From: Streptomyces brasiliensis
Lineage (GTDB): Bacteria > Actinomycetota > Actinomycetes > Streptomycetales > Streptomycetaceae
NCBI RefSeq assembly: GCF_014647875.1
Contig: NZ_BMQA01000010.1
Span: 1-64,000 of the forward strand
DNA: 64,000 bases
Direction: 5' to 3'
The position numbers and the translations under genes are program-made. The notes below the pieces were generated by a model. It had not been told where the DNA came from, did no database searches, and saw only the letters and a list, made by a program, of their open reading frames with translations. Below are positions 50,289 to 58,982 of the stretch, piece by piece; position 1 is the stretch's first letter; the number at the start of each line of letters is the position of its first letter.

Positions 50289-50393
50289 ATGAACTCCACC
50301 GATTTCTACTCGATGTTCGCGAAGGAGGGCGGCCGTGTCGGCAGCGGCGCCCTCGGCAGCGGGCAGGGCGGAGTGGCGCGATGTGCGAGCTGA
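50289..50393 (+). CDS. Possible small ORF between cysN and the importer genes
   Basis: A 34-codon frame starts two bases after the cysN stop (MNSTDFYSMFAKEGGRVGSG and on). I see no clear ribosome site and no family. A second 30-codon frame (50381-50473, with Cys codons 2 and 9) overlaps its end. Either could be a leader for the sulfonate importer; neither matches the known leader pattern. Confidence 0.25.
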   Translation: MNSTDFYSMFAKEGGRVGSGALGSGQGGVARCAS

Positions 50394-50512
50394 CGTACGC
50401 GCACTGCCTGCGCGCCCTCGCCCCCCACAGCCTGCGTAGACGAAGACCTGCCGACCTCCCGGCCACGACCTGAGAGATCGTGACCGCCGGGCCAACGAGA
50501 GGAACACCTCCC

Positions 50513-51634
50513 GTGCCTGCCAACCTCCACTCGCGTAGTACCTTCCTCCGCCGCGGCCTCGCCGTGGCCGCCGCGCTCCCCCTTCTGACGCTGGCCGCCT
50601 GCGGCTACGGGTCCGAGTCCAAGGACGACTCCGCGAACCAGAAGGTCGCCGCCGGATCCAAGAAGATCGACGGCCTCGACTCCGTCAAGATCGGCTACTT
50701 CGGCAACCTGACCCACGCGACCGCGCTGGTCGGCCGGGGCCAGGGCATCTTCCAGAAGGAACTCGGCGCCACCAAGGCCGAGTACGCCACCTTCAACGCC
50801 GGCCCCTCCGAGATCGAGGCGCTGAACGCCGGTTCCATCGACATCGGCTGGATCGGCCCCTCCCCGGCGATCAACGGCTACACGAAGTCCGACGGCAAGA
50901 GCCTGAAGATCATCGGCGGTTCGGCGTCCGGCGGCGTGAAGCTGGTCGTCGACCCGAAGAAGATCAAGTCTCTCGAGGACGTCAAGGGCAAGAAGATCGC
51001 GACGCCTCAACTGGGCAACACGCAGGACGTAGCGTTCCTCAACTGGATCGCCGACCAGGGCTGGAAGGTCGACCCGCAGAGCGGCAAGGGTGACGTCACG
51101 GTCGTCCGCAGCGACAACAAGGTGACCCCGGACGCGTTCAAGGCCGGGTCCATCGACGGCGCCTGGGTGCCGGAGCCGACCGCCTCCAAGCTGGTCGCCG
51201 AGGGCGGAAAGGCGATCCTCGACGAGTCCACGCTGTGGCCGGGCAAGAAGTTCGTGATCACGAACATCATCGTGTCGCAGAAGTTCCTGAGCGAGCACCC
51301 GAAGGCCGTCGAGGCCGTGCTGAAGGCCTCGGTCGAGACCAACAAGTGGATCAACGCCAACCCGGACGAGGCCAAGGCCGCAGCGAACAAGCAGCTGGGC
51401 GTCGACTCGGGCAAGGAGCTGCCCGCCGACGTCCTCGACCCGGCGTGGAAGTCCATCCAGATCACCAACGACCCGCTGGCCTCCACCCTGAACACCGAGG
51501 CGGACCACGCGGTCAAGGCCGGTCTGCTGGCCAAGCCCGACCTGAACGGCATCTACGACCTGACGATCCTCAACAAGGTCCTCCAGGCCGAGGGCGACAG
51601 CCCGGTCGACGCCGCCGGTCTCGGCACCAGCTGA
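50513..51634 (+). CDS. Aliphatic sulfonate ABC transporter, substrate-binding lipoprotein (SsuA-type)
   Basis: A 373-residue periplasmic-binding-type lipoprotein. The lipobox LTLAAC places the lipid on C30. The TIGR01728-like body is clear: VKIGYFGNLTHATALVGRGQ, AGSIDIGWIGPSPAINGYTK, GKKIATPQLGNTQDVAFLNW and IDGAWVPEPTASKL. It should bind alkanesulfonates or taurine outside the cell. The GTG start follows GAGAGGAA. It belongs to the sulfur cluster with ATPase and permease downstream. Confidence 0.9.
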   Translation: MPANLHSRSTFLRRGLAVAAALPLLTLAACGYGSESKDDSANQKVAAGSKKIDGLDSVKIGYFGNLTHATALVGRGQGIFQKELGATKAEYATFNAGPSEIEALNAGSIDIGWIGPSPAINGYTKSDGKSLKIIGGSASGGVKLVVDPKKIKSLEDVKGKKIATPQLGNTQDVAFLNWIADQGWKVDPQSGKGDVTVVRSDNKVTPDAFKAGSIDGAWVPEPTASKLVAEGGKAILDESTLWPGKKFVITNIIVSQKFLSEHPKAVEAVLKASVETNKWINANPDEAKAAANKQLGVDSGKELPADVLDPAWKSIQITNDPLASTLNTEADHAVKAGLLAKPDLNGIYDLTILNKVLQAEGDSPVDAAGLGTS

Positions 51635-51671
51635 CCCCACGACCCCGACGAGTTCCCAGGAGGTGACGACC

Positions 51672-52451
51672 ATGGCCACGACGCTCGCCAAGGCCGACGA
51701 GTCGGTCGAGCACGCGGCACGCATCGAGCACGTCTCGAAGTCCTTCGCCCAGCCGGGTGGACAGCAGCTCGTCCTGGACGACATCAGCATCGATGTCGCG
51801 CCGGGCGAGTTCGTCACCCTCCTGGGGGCCTCGGGCTGCGGCAAATCCACCCTGCTGAACCTGGTGGCGGGCCTCGACGAGCCCACCACCGGTGCCATCA
51901 CTACGGACGGCCGCCCCGCCCTGATGTTCCAGGAGCACGCCCTGTTCCCCTGGCTGACGGCCGGCAAGAACATCGAGCTTGCCCTGAAACTCAGGGGAGT
52001 TCCGAAGAACGAGCGGCGCGGCAAGGCCGAGGAGCTGCTCGAACTCGTGCGCCTCAAGGGGGCGTACGGCAAGCGGGTGCACGAGCTGTCGGGCGGTATG
52101 CGCCAGCGCGTGGCGCTGGCCCGCGCGCTCGGGCAGGAGAGCAACCTGCTGCTGATGGACGAGCCGTTCGCGGCACTCGACGCCATCACCCGGGACGTGC
52201 TGCACGACGAGCTGACCCGGATCTGGCAGGAGACCGGTCTGTCGGTCCTGTTCGTCACGCACAACGTGCGCGAGGCGGTGCGGCTGGCGCAGCGCGTGAT
52301 CCTGCTGTCGTCGCGTCCGGGCCGTATCGCGCGCGAGTGGACGGTCGACATTCCGCAGCCGCGCCGCATCGAGGACGCGCCGGTGGCCGAACTGTCCCTC
52401 GAGATCACCGAAGTACTGCGTGGGGAGATCCGCCGTCATGGCCAGCACTGA
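51672..52451 (+). CDS. Sulfonate ABC transporter ATP-binding protein (SsuB-type)
   Basis: A 259-residue ABC ATPase. Walker A is GASGCGKST, the Q-loop in LMFQEHALFPWLT, the signature LSGGMRQRVALARAL, Walker B LLLMDEPFAALD and the switch His in LFVTHNVREA. ATG 51672 has a perfect AGGAGGTGA five bases upstream, so it is preferred to the GTG inside that site. Overlaps the permease gene by 14 bases. Confidence 0.93.
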   Translation: MATTLAKADESVEHAARIEHVSKSFAQPGGQQLVLDDISIDVAPGEFVTLLGASGCGKSTLLNLVAGLDEPTTGAITTDGRPALMFQEHALFPWLTAGKNIELALKLRGVPKNERRGKAEELLELVRLKGAYGKRVHELSGGMRQRVALARALGQESNLLLMDEPFAALDAITRDVLHDELTRIWQETGLSVLFVTHNVREAVRLAQRVILLSSRPGRIAREWTVDIPQPRRIEDAPVAELSLEITEVLRGEIRRHGQH

Positions 52452-53328
52452 GACGAAGACGACGGACACCGCCGGGCTGGCCGGCATCGAGGCGGGGCTC
52501 GACGCGCTGGAGTCCTCGGTGGCGCGCCGTACGCCGTTCCGGCAGACCTTCGTCAACAAGATCCTGCCGCCGGTCATCGCCATCGCCGTGGTCCTGGTGG
52601 TCTGGCAGGGGCTCATCTCCTTCAAGATCGTCACCGATCCGTCCAAGCTGCCCTCGCCGTCGGCGGTGTGGCACACGGTCGAGGACGCCTGGCTGCAGGG
52701 CACCCTGCTCGACTACATCTGGACCAGCGTCTCGCGCGGTCTGCTGGGCTTCCTGTTCGCCCTGGTCATCGGCACCCCGCTGGGGCTGCTCGTGGCCCGG
52801 GTGAAGTTCGTGCGTGCGGCCATCCACCCGATCCTGTCCGGTCTGCAGTCGCTGCCGTCGGTGGCGTGGGTGCCGCCGGCCGTGATCTGGCTGGGCCTGG
52901 ACAACTCGATGATGTACGCGGTGATCCTGCTCGGCGCCGTCCCATCGATCGCCAACGGCCTGGTGTCCGGCGTCGACCAGGTGCCGCCGCTGTTCCTGCG
53001 GGCGGGCCGCACGATGGGCGCGACGGGGCTGAAGGGCACCTGGCACATCACACTCCCGGCCGCGCTGCCCGGGTACGTGGCGGGCCTGAAGCAGGGCTGG
53101 GCGTTCTCCTGGCGCTCGCTGATGGCCGCGGAGATCATCGCGTCCTTCCCCGATCTCGGCGTGGGCCTCGGCCAGTTGCTGGAGAACGGCCGCAACGCCA
53201 GTGACATGGCGATGGTGTTCGAGGCCATCCTGCTCATCCTGTTCGTCGGCATCGCGATCGACCTGCTGATCTTCAGCCCGCTGGAGCGGTGGGTGCTGCG
53301 CAGCCGCGGCCTCCTGGTGAAGAGCTGA
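52438..53328 (+). CDS. Sulfonate ABC transporter permease (SsuC-type)
   Basis: A 296-residue permease with about six membrane segments. The EAA loop with the coupling helix is FLRAGRTMGATGLKGTWHIT followed by LPAALPGYVAGLKQGWAFSW. The N-terminal 40 residues are hydrophilic. It pairs with the ATPase and lipoprotein upstream to import organosulfur compounds. The sirohydrochlorin chelatase gene follows five bases later. Confidence 0.93.
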   Translation: MASTETKTTDTAGLAGIEAGLDALESSVARRTPFRQTFVNKILPPVIAIAVVLVVWQGLISFKIVTDPSKLPSPSAVWHTVEDAWLQGTLLDYIWTSVSRGLLGFLFALVIGTPLGLLVARVKFVRAAIHPILSGLQSLPSVAWVPPAVIWLGLDNSMMYAVILLGAVPSIANGLVSGVDQVPPLFLRAGRTMGATGLKGTWHITLPAALPGYVAGLKQGWAFSWRSLMAAEIIASFPDLGVGLGQLLENGRNASDMAMVFEAILLILFVGIAIDLLIFSPLERWVLRSRGLLVKS

Positions 53329-53333
53329 CGCCC

Positions 53334-54071
53334 ATGCACAAGCCGGTCCTCCTCGTCATCGCCCACGGCAGCCGCGACCCGCGGCACGCCGCGACCGTGC
53401 ACGCCCTCGTGCGGCGGGTGCGGTCGCTGCGGCCGGGGCTGCGCGTGGAGACCGGCTTCCTGGACTTCAACGTCCCGTCCGTGCACGGGGTGCTGGAGTC
53501 CCTGGCGGCGGAGGGCGTACGGGACGTCGTCGCCCTGCCGCTGCTGCTGACGCGCGCCTTCCATGCGAAGGCCGACATCCCGGCGGTGCTGCGGGAGGCC
53601 CCGGCACCGCTGCGGATCCGGCAGGCCGAGGTGCTCGGCCCGTCGCCGCTGCTGGTGTCGGCCCTGGAGCGCCGTCTGTACGAGGCGGGCCTCGCGCCCG
53701 CCGACAAGTCCTCCACCGGGGTCGTACTGGCCTCGGCGGGGTCGACGGACCCGGAGGCGATCGCGGTGATCGCCGACATCGCGCGGGAGTGGTGGCACAC
53801 CGGTTGGTGCGCCGTGCGACCCGCGTTCGCCTCCGCGTCCCTGCCGCGCACCGAGGACGCGGTACGGGAACTGCGCGCCGCCGGCTGCGAGCGGGTGGCC
53901 GTGGCGCCGTACGTCCTGGCCCCCGGCTTCCTCCCGGACCGCATCGCGCGCGGTGCGGCCGAGGCGGACGTACTGGCCGACGTACTGGGCCCCGCGCCGG
54001 AGGTGGCCCGGCTGCTCCTGGCACGGTACGACGCGGCGCACGCCCCGGCTCTGACGGCACTGGGCGCCTGA
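53334..54071 (+). CDS. Sirohydrochlorin chelatase (CbiX/SirB-like)
   Basis: A 245-residue CbiX-type chelatase that inserts iron (or cobalt) into sirohydrochlorin. It has two half-domains: LLVIAHGSRDPRHAATVHAL with the metal-binding His, and VVLASAGSTDPEAIAVIAD. VVALPLLLTRAFHAKADIP carries the second His. At the end of the sulfur cluster, it most likely supplies siroheme for the sulfite reductase. ATG 53334 is five bases after the permease stop. Confidence 0.9.
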   Translation: MHKPVLLVIAHGSRDPRHAATVHALVRRVRSLRPGLRVETGFLDFNVPSVHGVLESLAAEGVRDVVALPLLLTRAFHAKADIPAVLREAPAPLRIRQAEVLGPSPLLVSALERRLYEAGLAPADKSSTGVVLASAGSTDPEAIAVIADIAREWWHTGWCAVRPAFASASLPRTEDAVRELRAAGCERVAVAPYVLAPGFLPDRIARGAAEADVLADVLGPAPEVARLLLARYDAAHAPALTALGA

Positions 54072-54420
54072 CCGTCCGGGTCACGCGCCGGTCGGGCAGG
54101 CCGCGCACACCGCGCGCCGCCGCGCCGCGTCGTCCGCCCGCTTCCTGGGCGTCACCGGCTCCGACCTGCTCAGCTTCCCCGAAAACCCTTCCTGGGCACC
54201 GTGCGATCTGCTGGGATGGTCCCCGGGGTACCGGCGGGGAGAGCAGTTCGCGTGGCGGGTCGTGAGTTCGGGCATCGCCTGGGGCTGCCACGGTGGGCGA
54301 CACTCTCGGTGCCGCAGGCCGCACCGCCGGACTCGAAGAACCGTCCCCCGCGACCCTGGTGGTGCGCCGCTCCATGACGACCGTCATCCGCCGCTGCTGC
54401 TTCGGGAAGGGGCGCGCCAC
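54072..54420. other. Degenerate region before truncated GAP1 gene
   Basis: No intact gene. On the minus strand 54081-54275 reads SGKLSRSEPVTPRKRADD then AARRRAVCAACP with coding-like third positions; the C-x2-C end faintly recalls WhiB-like proteins but is too short to call. On the plus strand a frame ending RRSMTTVIRRCCFGKGRAT stops within GTGA, the start of the next gene, and may be the tail of a lost upstream gene. Confidence 0.35.
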
Positions 54421-54972
54421 GTGAGCCTCGCCCAGCTGCACTACACCTCGGCGCCGCCCGGACCCGGCGGATCGGGCCTCCGGTTCACCGCGGTCAGCCC
54501 GGGCGTGCCGGCCACGCTGCTGCGGGAGGCGGAGCAGCTCATCGGGTACGAGCCACCGCACGACCGCCCGGACCGCCCCGACGCCGACCAGCTGAAGTCC
54601 TTCCCCAAGGCCCTCAGCTTCAGCGAACTCTCCGACGGCGGACGGTTGTTGAGCCGCACCGTCTGCACCGGCACGGACGACGGCGGGCGGACAGGGACCT
54701 TCCACGCGCACGCGCTGCATCTGCCGTCCGGGGCGCGGCTGCCGGACGGGGCGCTGCCGATCACCGCGTGGGAGTCGCCGCGCTGGGCCGACGCCGCGCC
54801 GCCGGACGGGCGACCGGTGCCGTTCGAGCGGTTCGAGCCGACCGGACTGCTGCGCAGAGAGCGGCTGGTGGCGTTCGCACGGTCCCGGGCCGAGCGGCTC
54901 GCCGCCTTCTTCGCGGACCTGCGCACCCTGGTCGCGGGGACGGACACCCGGCAGATCGTGATCGTGGAGTGA
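54421..54972 (+). pseudogene. GTPase-associated protein 1 (GAP1), N-terminal part only
   Basis: A 183-residue frame matches the N-terminal domain of actinomycete GTPase-associated protein 1: SLAQLHYTSAPPGPGGSGLR, LIGYEPPHDRPDRPDADQL, FHAHALHLPSGARLPDGALP and LAAFFADLRTLVAG. It ends right after RQIVIVE at a TGA, where full-length relatives continue for several hundred residues. GAP1 belongs to predicted NTP-dependent conflict systems with TRAFAC GTPases, as I recall. GTG 54421 follows GGGAAGGGGC. The partner genes are absent, so the system is broken here. Confidence 0.6.
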
Positions 54973-55009
54973 GCTGGTGCTGGGCCCCGTCGGCGGCGGG
55001 CCCTGGCAC

Positions 55010-55330
55010 TCACAGCCCCAGGACGTGGGTCAGTTGCTGCACCAGCACCAGGGAGCCCGTGCCCGCCGAGACGCCGACGCCGATCGTCTCCAGGGAGGAA
55101 CGGATACGGCCGTGATTGGCGCCGCGGCCGTCCGGGGCGGCCTGCGTCAGCTCGTCCCGGATGATCTCGGCGTAGCCGATGAGCGCCGGGTTCTCGCTGC
55201 GCAGCCGCTCGACGAGTTGCTCCGCCACGCGCAGGAGAGCGCCGTTGTTGATCCCGACGCGGTCGTCGCCGTCGTGGTCGCCGTAGCCGCGGGACCCGTC
55301 GGCGTTCCCGTGGAAGTTGTACGTGCTCAT
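55010..55330 (-). CDS. Small helical protein of unknown function
   Basis: A 106-residue protein. A glycine/aspartate-rich start (MSTYNFHGNADGSRGYGDHD) is followed by helices (ALLRVAEQLVERLRSENP, YAEIIRDELTQAA, RIRSSLETIGVGVSAGTGSL). The layout resembles small adaptor proteins seen near actinomycete conflict systems, but I cannot name a family. It faces the truncated GAP1 gene, ending 37 bases from it. Confidence 0.6.
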   Translation of the reverse strand: MSTYNFHGNADGSRGYGDHDGDDRVGINNGALLRVAEQLVERLRSENPALIGYAEIIRDELTQAAPDGRGANHGRIRSSLETIGVGVSAGTGSLVLVQQLTHVLGL

Positions 55331-55457
55331 GTCCTGTCCTCGCTCACGCCGACCTGCCCCTCCTGCGGAACTGCGCGCGCCTCACCCTAGGGACGACGCA
55401 CCTGGTTTGTCGCGGAGTTCACCCGTGTCGAACCAGGGAGAGACCGCGGAAACGAGG

Positions 55458-55510
55458 GCGGCCGTCCCCGGTCCGGTACTCCCCTGCGATACCGGGCCGC
55501 GGACGGCCGC
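55458..55510. repeat. Long imperfect inverted repeat
   Basis: GCGGCCGTCC...CCGGTA and TACCGG...GGACGGCCGC pair over about 20 positions around an 11-base loop, with two or three mismatches. It lies in the 298-base gap between the small helical gene and the nitroreductase-like gene. Nothing else is recognisable in that gap. It may be a terminator-like or interspersed hairpin. Confidence 0.45.
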
Positions 55511-55628
55511 AGAACCGTCCCTGTGCACGGGACGGCATGTTGTACTGCGCCACTGACGTCGTATGTGTCACAGTGCGCTGCCGGTGTCTCACTCTCGGGG
55601 GCCGAATTTCGGTCAGCACGGTGCCGGG

Positions 55629-56249
55629 TCAGCCGAAGGACAGCCCTCCTGTGCGGGTGCGTTTCAGTTCGAAGACGTCCGGGTGGGCGGCCAGGACCCG
55701 GAACGCGTCGAAGAGTTCGGCGGCCTCGGTACCGCGCGGCACGGCCCGCAGGACGGGCCCGAACCAGGCCGCGCCGTCGACATGGAGGGTGGGCGTGCCC
55801 ACGTAGCCGCCCGAGTCGGGCTCGACGCCGGCCTCGTGGCTGCGTCGTACGGCGTGGTCGTACGACGGATCGTGCGCGGCGGCCGAGAGGTCGGCGGGGA
55901 GCCCGAGTTCGGCGAGGGATTCGGCGATCACCACGTCGAAATCCTTGTCCCCGTGGACGTGGATGCGGGTGCCGAGCGCGGTGTAGAGGTCGGGCAGGAT
56001 CTTGGCGCCGTGGCGCTCGGCGGCGGCCACCGCGACCCGTACCGGGCCGATCGATCGGTCGACCAGGTCCCGGTACCAGTCCGGGAGTTCGTTGCCGATG
56101 TTGTGCAGATACAGGCTCATCACATGGAATCGGAGGTCGAGCGGGCGCTCCCGCTCGACCTCCAGCAGCCAGCGGGAGGTGATCCAGGCGAAGGGGCAGG
56201 CCGGGTCGACGTACATGTCGACCCTGGTGGTGGTCTCGGAACGCGTCAT
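55629..56249 (-). CDS. Mycothiol-dependent nitroreductase-like (Rv2466c family) protein
   Basis: A 206-residue DsbA-type thioredoxin-fold protein: VDMYVDPACPFAWITSRWLL, DLRFHVMSLYLHN, and GYVGTPTLHVDGAAWFGPVL with the cis-Pro. The active site is C18-P-F-A21, so the second Cys of the C-x2-C centre of M. tuberculosis Rv2466c is replaced by Ala, leaving a monothiol site. It probably uses mycothiol. ATG 56249 is the usual family start. Confidence 0.85.
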   Translation of the reverse strand: MTRSETTTRVDMYVDPACPFAWITSRWLLEVERERPLDLRFHVMSLYLHNIGNELPDWYRDLVDRSIGPVRVAVAAAERHGAKILPDLYTALGTRIHVHGDKDFDVVIAESLAELGLPADLSAAAHDPSYDHAVRRSHEAGVEPDSGGYVGTPTLHVDGAAWFGPVLRAVPRGTEAAELFDAFRVLAAHPDVFELKRTRTGGLSFG

Positions 56250-56304
56250 GACGACGACGTTACGGAGCCAGTGGTCCAAGGTGACGACCCAATCGGTCGC
56301 CCTT

Positions 56305-57204
56305 TCACTGGTCCATTTCCACGACCCCGATCTCGATCCGGCCGAGCCGCTCCGGTTCCGCGATCACCTCGATCCCGGTGATCAGCCCGCCCCCGACGGT
56401 GAAGGCCAGCACCAGACGCGGGCGTCCGAGTGGCGCCATGACCAGGCCGAACGCGCCGTCCAGCAGGGCGAGTCCGGTGAACCGTGCGCGGGATACGGCC
56501 GCCATGGCACCCCGGGCGACGGGCTCGGCGCCGCGGACGGTGACCGGTTCCGGCGTGGGGATGACGAGGGCGTCGGCGCGGAGCACCACGTCCGGGTCGA
56601 GCAGCGCGACCAGTGCCGCGAAGTCTCCGGCCCGGGTGGCGGCCAGGAACGCCTCGACGGCCTTGCGCGCCCGGCCCGGATCGCCGGCGGGCGTGGGGGT
56701 ACCGCCCCGGACGCGGCGGCGGGCGCGGCTGGCCAACTGCCGGGTGGCGGCCGGGGTCTTCTCGAGGATCGGGGCGATGGTGTCGAAGGGGACGGCGAAC
56801 AGGTCGTGCAGGACGAAGGCGACGCGTTCGGCGGGCGCCAGCGTGTCGAGGACGACCAGCAGGGCCACACCGACCTCGTCGGCCAGCTGTGCCTCGCGGG
56901 CCGGGTCGGCGCCCTCGTCCGCCCCCGGGGACTCGGGCGCCGCCTCCAGGGGCTCCTCGCGCCGGGTGCGGCGGGCCCGCAGCCGGTTGAGGCAGACGCG
57001 GGTGACCACCGTGGTCAGCCAGCCGGTGAGGTTCTCCACGCCGTCGAGGTCGGCCCCGTCGGCGCGCAGCCAGGCGTCCTGTACGGCGTCGTCCGCCTCG
57101 CCGGCCGAGCCGAGCAGCCGGTGGGCCACGGCCCTCAGACGAGGCCGGTCCGCCTCGAACCGTGCCGCCAGCAACTCCTGGGCGCCCGCCGTGTTGTCGT
57201 CCAC
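56305..57204 (-). CDS. RNA polymerase sigma factor, SigJ-type ECF
   Basis: A 299-residue ECF sigma factor. Region 2 is LRAVAHRLLGSAGEADDAVQ and region 4 LAPAERVAFVLHDLFAVPFD then TIAPILEKTPAATRQLASRA. A C-terminal SnoaL-like domain (AFLAATRAGDFAALVALLDP) marks the SigJ/ECF41-like group, where this domain takes the place of an anti-sigma factor. GTG 57204 follows GGAAGGAGA. The next gene upstream is a DinB-like protein; carboxymuconolactone or oxidoreductase partners typical of ECF41 are not adjacent. Confidence 0.9.
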   Translation of the reverse strand: MDDNTAGAQELLAARFEADRPRLRAVAHRLLGSAGEADDAVQDAWLRADGADLDGVENLTGWLTTVVTRVCLNRLRARRTRREEPLEAAPESPGADEGADPAREAQLADEVGVALLVVLDTLAPAERVAFVLHDLFAVPFDTIAPILEKTPAATRQLASRARRRVRGGTPTPAGDPGRARKAVEAFLAATRAGDFAALVALLDPDVVLRADALVIPTPEPVTVRGAEPVARGAMAAVSRARFTGLALLDGAFGLVMAPLGRPRLVLAFTVGGGLITGIEVIAEPERLGRIEIGVVEMDQ

Positions 57205-57295
57205 CGCGCCGGGTCTCCTTCCTCGTCCGGGTGTGCAACCGGTCGAGGACCACGAAACGCCGGACGCGGCCAAAGATCAACACCCCAGGGGCAGG

Positions 57296-57886
57296 TCACC
57301 CCACGGCGCCCTGCCGCGGATCCCGGCCGCTGGCGGCGAGCGCACGGTCGAAGACGGGTGCGTCGCCGGGCACGGGCACGGGGTCGGCGAAGCCGTCGTA
57401 CTGGCGGTAGAGGTCGCCGTGCTTGACGACCACGTCGAGGACGAGCCGGGCGGCGCCCTCCGAGACGTGGTACTCCTGGCCGGTGGCGGTGGCGACGTCC
57501 CAGCCGTGCACCGCCAGCTCCTTGATGATCATCGAGGCGAGGTCGGCGGCGGGCATCGCCGCCATGCCGAGGTCGACCTCGCCCTCCCAGACCGCCGGGT
57601 CCGCCCAGGCGGCCACCGCCCGGTCCAGCTGAGCGGCGTACGCCTCGGCCCAGTCCGGATCGGCGGTGAAGTCGCGTTCGGACAGCTCCTCGGACAACTG
57701 CTTGCGCAGGGCGCGGTGCTCCAGGCCGTGCGAGGTGTAGAGGACCCAGTGGTTGACGAGTGCGCGGACGTCCCAGTCGGGGCAGTGGGTACGGTCGTCG
57801 AGCCGGGCGGCTGTGACACCGCGCGCGACGCGGGCCGCCTCGGCGGCGCATTGGATCATGTACGGGTGCAGGTCGTCGTACGTCAT
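57296..57886 (-). CDS. TIGR03086-type DinB-like metal-binding protein
   Basis: A 196-residue helical protein of the maleylpyruvate-isomerase-like/TIGR03086 group. Metal-binding His residues lie in CPDWDVRALVNHWVLYTSHG and IIKELAVHGWDVATATG. Many members are mycothiol-dependent enzymes, but this one is uncharacterised. TAGCGT lies seven bases before ATG 57886, so the mRNA is probably leaderless. Confidence 0.85.
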   Translation of the reverse strand: MTYDDLHPYMIQCAAEAARVARGVTAARLDDRTHCPDWDVRALVNHWVLYTSHGLEHRALRKQLSEELSERDFTADPDWAEAYAAQLDRAVAAWADPAVWEGEVDLGMAAMPAADLASMIIKELAVHGWDVATATGQEYHVSEGAARLVLDVVVKHGDLYRQYDGFADPVPVPGDAPVFDRALAASGRDPRQGAVG

Positions 57887-57911
57887 GCGGCCCACGCTAG
57901 GCAGCGCCCGC

Positions 57912-58934
57912 TCAGGTCTCTTGAACAAACGCGACAGCGTCGTCCGCCAGCCGCGTCAGTTCGGCGACCGGCATCGACCCGGCGGCCCGCCGCTCGCGCG
58001 CGAATGCGTTGGCGAGGCGCTGGAGCAGCTCGTTCAGCGGGGTCGGCACCCCGTGCACCCGGCCGAGCAGGACGATCTCGCCGTTGAGATAGTCGGCCTC
58101 GATGGTGCCGGTGCCGCGGGTGAGGGACTGCCAGGAGGAACCGCCGCCGCGTGGGGCGCCGTCCAGCGGGACGAGCGTGATCTTGTCGCCGCGCAGTGCG
58201 GCCTGCTCCTCCTCGCTCGCCCAGGCGATCCCGGCGGCGTCCAGCACGGCCTCGCCCTCGGCGCGCACGCGCGCGTACAGCGCCCGGCTCTCGTCGCTCG
58301 CGAGGGGACCGCTGACGGCCTCCAGCGCGTTGGCGAGGTTGCCGAGCAGCTTGGCGTACTGCCAGCGCGCCACGTCCGCCACGACGGGCGCTTCGAAGCG
58401 CGCGGTCTCGAGGTCGGCGGCGATCCGCCGGGCGGTGTCGTCGGTGCCGTGCGGATGACGGCCGAGGTGGAGCATCCCGGTGAGCGGGGATCCGGCGGCG
58501 GAGACAACGCCGGGTTCCACGAACGTCGAGGGAAGCCACACGCAGACGCCGTACACATGCCGGAACCGACGCAGCGCGAGCCGCCGGCTCTCCACCCCGT
58601 TCTGCGCGCACAGCACCGGCAGCCGCTCGGCCGCCGTGCCCCCGCCCTCGACCGCGACGGGCCCCCAGGTCTCCAGCGTGGCCTCGGCGTCCTGGGTCTT
58701 CACGGCCAGCACGAGCACGTCGTCGCCGCGCAGCGTGCCGAGCGCCCCCGGGGTGTCGACCACGGGCAGCCGGTACGTCAACTCACCCTCGGGCACGCGC
58801 AGCCGCAGCCCTCCCTCACTGAGCGCCGCGAACTGCTTGCCCCGCGCGACGAGCACGACCTCGTGCCCGGCCTGTGCGAGCCGGCCTCCGATCGCCCCGC
58901 CGACGGCCCCTGTCCCGATGATGATGTAGCGCAT
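57912..58934 (-). CDS. Ketopantoate reductase family (ApbA/PanE-like) protein
   Basis: A 340-residue NADP-dependent reductase-like protein. The Rossmann loop is MRYIIIGTGAVGGAIGGRLA, followed by VLVLAVKTQDAE and CAQNGVESRR. The catalytic Lys is in WQYAKLLGNLANAL and the C-terminal Asn/Ser region near GTIEADYLNGEIVLLGR. The housekeeping PanE role is possible but not certain; many Streptomyces have several paralogues. Starts 48 bases from the DUF1697 gene end on the same strand. Confidence 0.87.
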   Translation of the reverse strand: MRYIIIGTGAVGGAIGGRLAQAGHEVVLVARGKQFAALSEGGLRLRVPEGELTYRLPVVDTPGALGTLRGDDVLVLAVKTQDAEATLETWGPVAVEGGGTAAERLPVLCAQNGVESRRLALRRFRHVYGVCVWLPSTFVEPGVVSAAGSPLTGMLHLGRHPHGTDDTARRIAADLETARFEAPVVADVARWQYAKLLGNLANALEAVSGPLASDESRALYARVRAEGEAVLDAAGIAWASEEEQAALRGDKITLVPLDGAPRGGGSSWQSLTRGTGTIEADYLNGEIVLLGRVHGVPTPLNELLQRLANAFARERRAAGSMPVAELTRLADDAVAFVQET

Positions 58935-58982
58935 ACGTGAGAGCCTCGCACAGTCACACGGCCTGCCCCTGTCCGCGCGGGG

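Noticed and set aside
50381..50473. 30-codon frame with Cys at codons 2 and 9 as a second leader peptide
   Set aside because: It lacks the HVDL-type core and any clear ribosome site.
54081..54275. WhiB-like fragment on the minus strand
   Set aside because: Only one C-x2-C pair and a basic helix; the four-cysteine pattern and the W-rich G-turn of WhiB are missing.
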